DNA of 64,000 bases from Symbiodinium natans (lineage: Eukaryota > Sar > Dinophyceae > Suessiales > Symbiodiniaceae): assembly GCA_905221605.1 (NCBI GenBank), contig CAJNDS010000573.1:5001-69000 (forward strand). Direction: 5' to 3'. How positions within the stretch are numbered: position 1 is the first letter of the stretch; every line of letters begins with the position of its first letter. Below, piece after piece: positions 61,486-64,000 of the stretch. The position numbers and the translations under genes were made by a program. A model generated the notes under the pieces. That model had not been told where the DNA came from. It worked only from the letters and a program-made list of their open reading frames with translations, and made no database searches.

Positions 61486-63982
61486 CCCACTCTTCAGAAG
61501 AGATTACCACACAGGCCAGGCGCGGGTCCGGAGGGACCGGAACCAAAGAGAGAGCAGGGGATTCGATCGCCGGCCATACAGGGGTGAGCTGAGACGCCCA
61601 CGGAATGTCTTCCGCGAGCGTACGTTGTACAAATTCTGACCAGGTACATTCAACCTCGGTTACTCTGATCCCCAGGGCTCCTCGAAAAGGGCTCAGCAGC
61701 CGGGTGAGAACAGGGGCGCCCACCGGCGACAGAGACGCAAAGGTCCTTTCTGCATTCGAGAGTTGCCACGGGAAAGCCGAGATGATAGGTCCCTCGTATG
61801 GCTCCGGGACCAAGACCTGATCGGTCTGCAGCATCGCATGCCCGAGGACGATCAGGGACAAGACACTGAGTAGCCCGCGCCGGCCTGCATGTCCATCCAG
61901 GTTCGCGATAAGTAGTCCCAACCGCAATCCCCATGTGCCCGTGCTCGTCAAGGCAGCGGAACGGGTAGGCGGAAATTCAGAGTGAGGCATCCGAGTGAGT
62001 CTCCAGTGGACTGCAGGGAGGGCCGGGGGACTTGCATCTAAACGGAGTCGGACCTGGGGATCTTCGACATCAGCAAGAAGGGCTCCTTCCAGGATGGCCC
62101 GGCTCGTACAAGAACATGTCCGCAGGGACACAACAGGCAAGTCCTGAAACCAGACCAGGTGGAGAATTTGCCTGGGGGGGCCCTCAACTAGGTCAATGAA
62201 GCCAATGGGACCGGGACCATCGCAGGGTGGTAGTCGGCGTACATCTCCGTGTGCGTGACACGACATGTGCAGAATGCGGTCCTGCCCCGGGACCTGCATG
62301 GCTACCGCGGATGTGCCAAGGGCTGGTCCGAGGAGAAGAGAGGCTAACAGCGCGAAAGACCTGCCCGCGAGAAAGGCCCCAGATATGGCTGTCAAAAGAC
62401 CTCCGTGAGCTGTGCGGTCACGTGCGGCAAGGGCCGGCCTGGTCGAACCTGCCGTCAGTCCTGCTACCTCGTCATCCGAGCTGTCGGCGGGAATCTCCGG
62501 TCCTGGCCAAAAGGGCAGACAGTCCCCGTCACGAAGCGAGGTCCCGAGCGGCCCCTGGGCACCGCAAGGTAGCCCAACATGACCGACCGTGCCTTGTATG
62601 TGATATGATCGCAGCTCAGAGACCAACCTAGGCAGGAAGCGTGCCCAAAGACGTCCGCCCCAAATGAGCACAACTCCAACCACATCGAGACTATGCGAAC
62701 AAGCGACAAAGTGCAGGGCATCACAAGTTGGTTGAGGGCTGACGGGGCAAACCGCGCGCACACCTGTGTCGGCTACCCACTGTTGCAATGCCGAATAGAG
62801 TTGGTCCAAGCAGTAGTCACCTGCGAGGATGGCGGCGGCAATGGGGCGGTCCTCCAGGCTGGGATGGTGAATCCGAATCGCAATGGCTGTGCGTGGCCAG
62901 TTAGGCGACTCAGGTCCTGGGAGCTGACAAGCTCGAGTTTGCCATAGCAGGAAGATGCGGTGCTGTACCCAACGATACTGCTCCGCAGTGGCCGGACGCA
63001 AAGGCGTGCAGTCCAAGGAACCAATAGTCGGCAAGGGTATGCGGACCGACTCCACTGCTAGGGCACCAAGAAGCACCCCAACTAGCACTACCCAAGTCCT
63101 CGCACCGGCAGAAATACGCAGGACTCCTGCCAGAAGGATATATTGCAGGGCCCCGCTGCCAGATTGAGCAGAGGAGTCAAGGACCTGATCGGAGGCCGCC
63201 GGGTTTACGCTCGCACACGCAGTTGCAACGTGTCCGTGTTCAACCGCCCCATCCGGCAGAGATGAGTTGCCCCCGGTCCTTAGAGAAAGCACTCTCACCA
63301 CATGTGACCAGCTCAGCAGGGTGTCATTGTCCGGTGGGAAGGACAAATTCGTCTGGCATGCAGCCGAGTGCCTCTCAGCTTCCAGGTCGGCTGACCCTGG
63401 GAGCGCCGCTCCTGTCGGGCGCGGCTCCCGGCGAGGTGCTCTTAGAGGCCTAATATCCCCGGGACCTCTGTCTAATGTAACACCCCAATCATTTTGGAAG
63501 GTAAGAGGGATGGACTCTTCCTCGCCCCACGGGTTTTCGAAGATGGGTGCACCACTTTCGACCGCGATCCCAATCGCTAGGATATGCCCATGACGTATCC
63601 CTTGCACGCGGGTGCCATAACGCATGACTGAGGTATCATAGACTAGTGCAAATTGGTGAGGCGCCACCTGGGGCAAAGTAAAGGTGCTGGTCGCCCATCC
63701 AAGGACGTGCTCCCAATCGAACCTATCCGCCGGGATCTCTAACACAGCCGCGGCGCGTCGCCAACGACAGAGCACAAAGATATGGGATTGCATTCTTTGC
63801 CGCGGCACATACAGCCAGTGCCGTATCCCTTGGACAGTGGCAGGCTCACACGGCAGGATCTTCCCATCGTTGTCAAGTGCTACGGAGGTGTGAGTGCGCG
63901 TAAGCTGCAAGCGAACGTCCGTGACAGTCTGGCCTTCCTCCCGCACTTCAGCAGGTGTGGGGACCCCCAGTGTCCAAATCAT
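61382..63982 (-). pseudogene. LINE N-terminal polyprotein region
   Basis: 866-codon frame, cut by the window or continuing upstream. It includes TSLRDGDCLPFWPGPEIPAD and several hydrophobic stretches (LTAISGAFLAGRSFALLASL, WGLRLGLLIANLDGHAGRRG), ending with TPVWPAIESPALSLVPVPPD, the same start block as module 2. No enzymatic motif recognised. It probably holds a further diverged module plus an N-terminal part of unknown role (membrane association or nucleoprotein formation are only guesses). Confidence 0.6.
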
Positions 63983-64000
63983 GCTAGTGCCAGATCGAGG

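Larger units (their letters stand above)
53300..64000 (-). mobile_element. Non-LTR retrotransposon, minus strand, >10.7 kb
   Basis: A succession of minus-strand open frames from the right window edge to about 53330 encodes repeated modules, RNase H, EEP endonuclease, RT and C2H2 fingers. Frames change at about 61.4, 60.5, 59.35, 58.15, 55.2, 54.5 and 54.1 kb, so the copy is decayed. The 5' end is beyond the window. Confidence 0.85.

Overview
The window looks like nuclear DNA of a dinoflagellate. Four things point that way: pervasive interstitial arrays of the plant/alveolate telomere heptamer TTTAGGG/CCCTAAA; genes split into short exons by introns with GT, GA and possibly GC donors, some of which behave like transposons (introners); the style of the Ty1/copia and non-LTR elements; and multi-pass membrane/PAS-type and LRR-like proteins without obvious relatives outside that group. 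The species cannot be told from sequence alone.

Layout. 1-2.6 kb: simple tandem repeats, poly-G and a 109-bp near-perfect palindrome. 2.6-3.9 kb: the last exon of one gene and an intact 259-codon gene. 4-7.3 kb: telomere-like arrays, small inverted-repeat elements, little coding. 7.5-17.6 kb: exons of one or two genes for a multi-pass membrane protein ending in a PAS-like region. Several introns are short TIR elements flanked by 4-bp target duplications, where the duplication supplies the 5' splice site and the TIR end supplies the 3' AG. 18.8-20.3 kb: four candidate exons of another gene. 20.3-25.2 kb: telomere-like arrays, an ~825-bp foldback element and ~400-bp tandem repeats. 25.5-29.95 kb: a satellite of 56-bp units in 634-bp higher-order repeats, interrupted by a 5'-truncated LINE tail with a 6-bp target duplication. 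30-36.6 kb: telomere-like arrays, dispersed repeats and a few exon-like pieces.

36.6-51.7 kb is one Ty1/copia-type LTR retrotransposon with ~208-bp LTRs and 5-bp target duplication ACCCT. Between protease and integrase it carries what looks like a captured host gene (RapZ C-terminal-like, then coiled-coil and RD/RS-rich regions). It also has a 2OG-oxygenase-like domain whose metal motif appears lost. It is split by two nested insertions: an AT-rich virus/Polinton-like island (GIY-YIG nuclease and protein-primed-type family B DNA polymerase N-terminus) bounded by iterated inverted repeats, and a LINE fragment (zf-RVT, RNase H). The interior is full of frameshifts although the LTRs remain about 97% alike.

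53.3-64 kb (minus strand, continuing past the window end) is a decayed non-LTR retrotransposon with two unusual features: a tandemly repeated ~350-400-residue module upstream, and the domain order RNase H - EEP endonuclease - reverse transcriptase - C2H2 fingers. Its RT is broken exactly at motif C.

The main biological themes are intron gain by transposons, cargo capture by LTR elements, nested mobile DNA including a viral remnant, and telomere-type repeats spread through introns and intergenic DNA.
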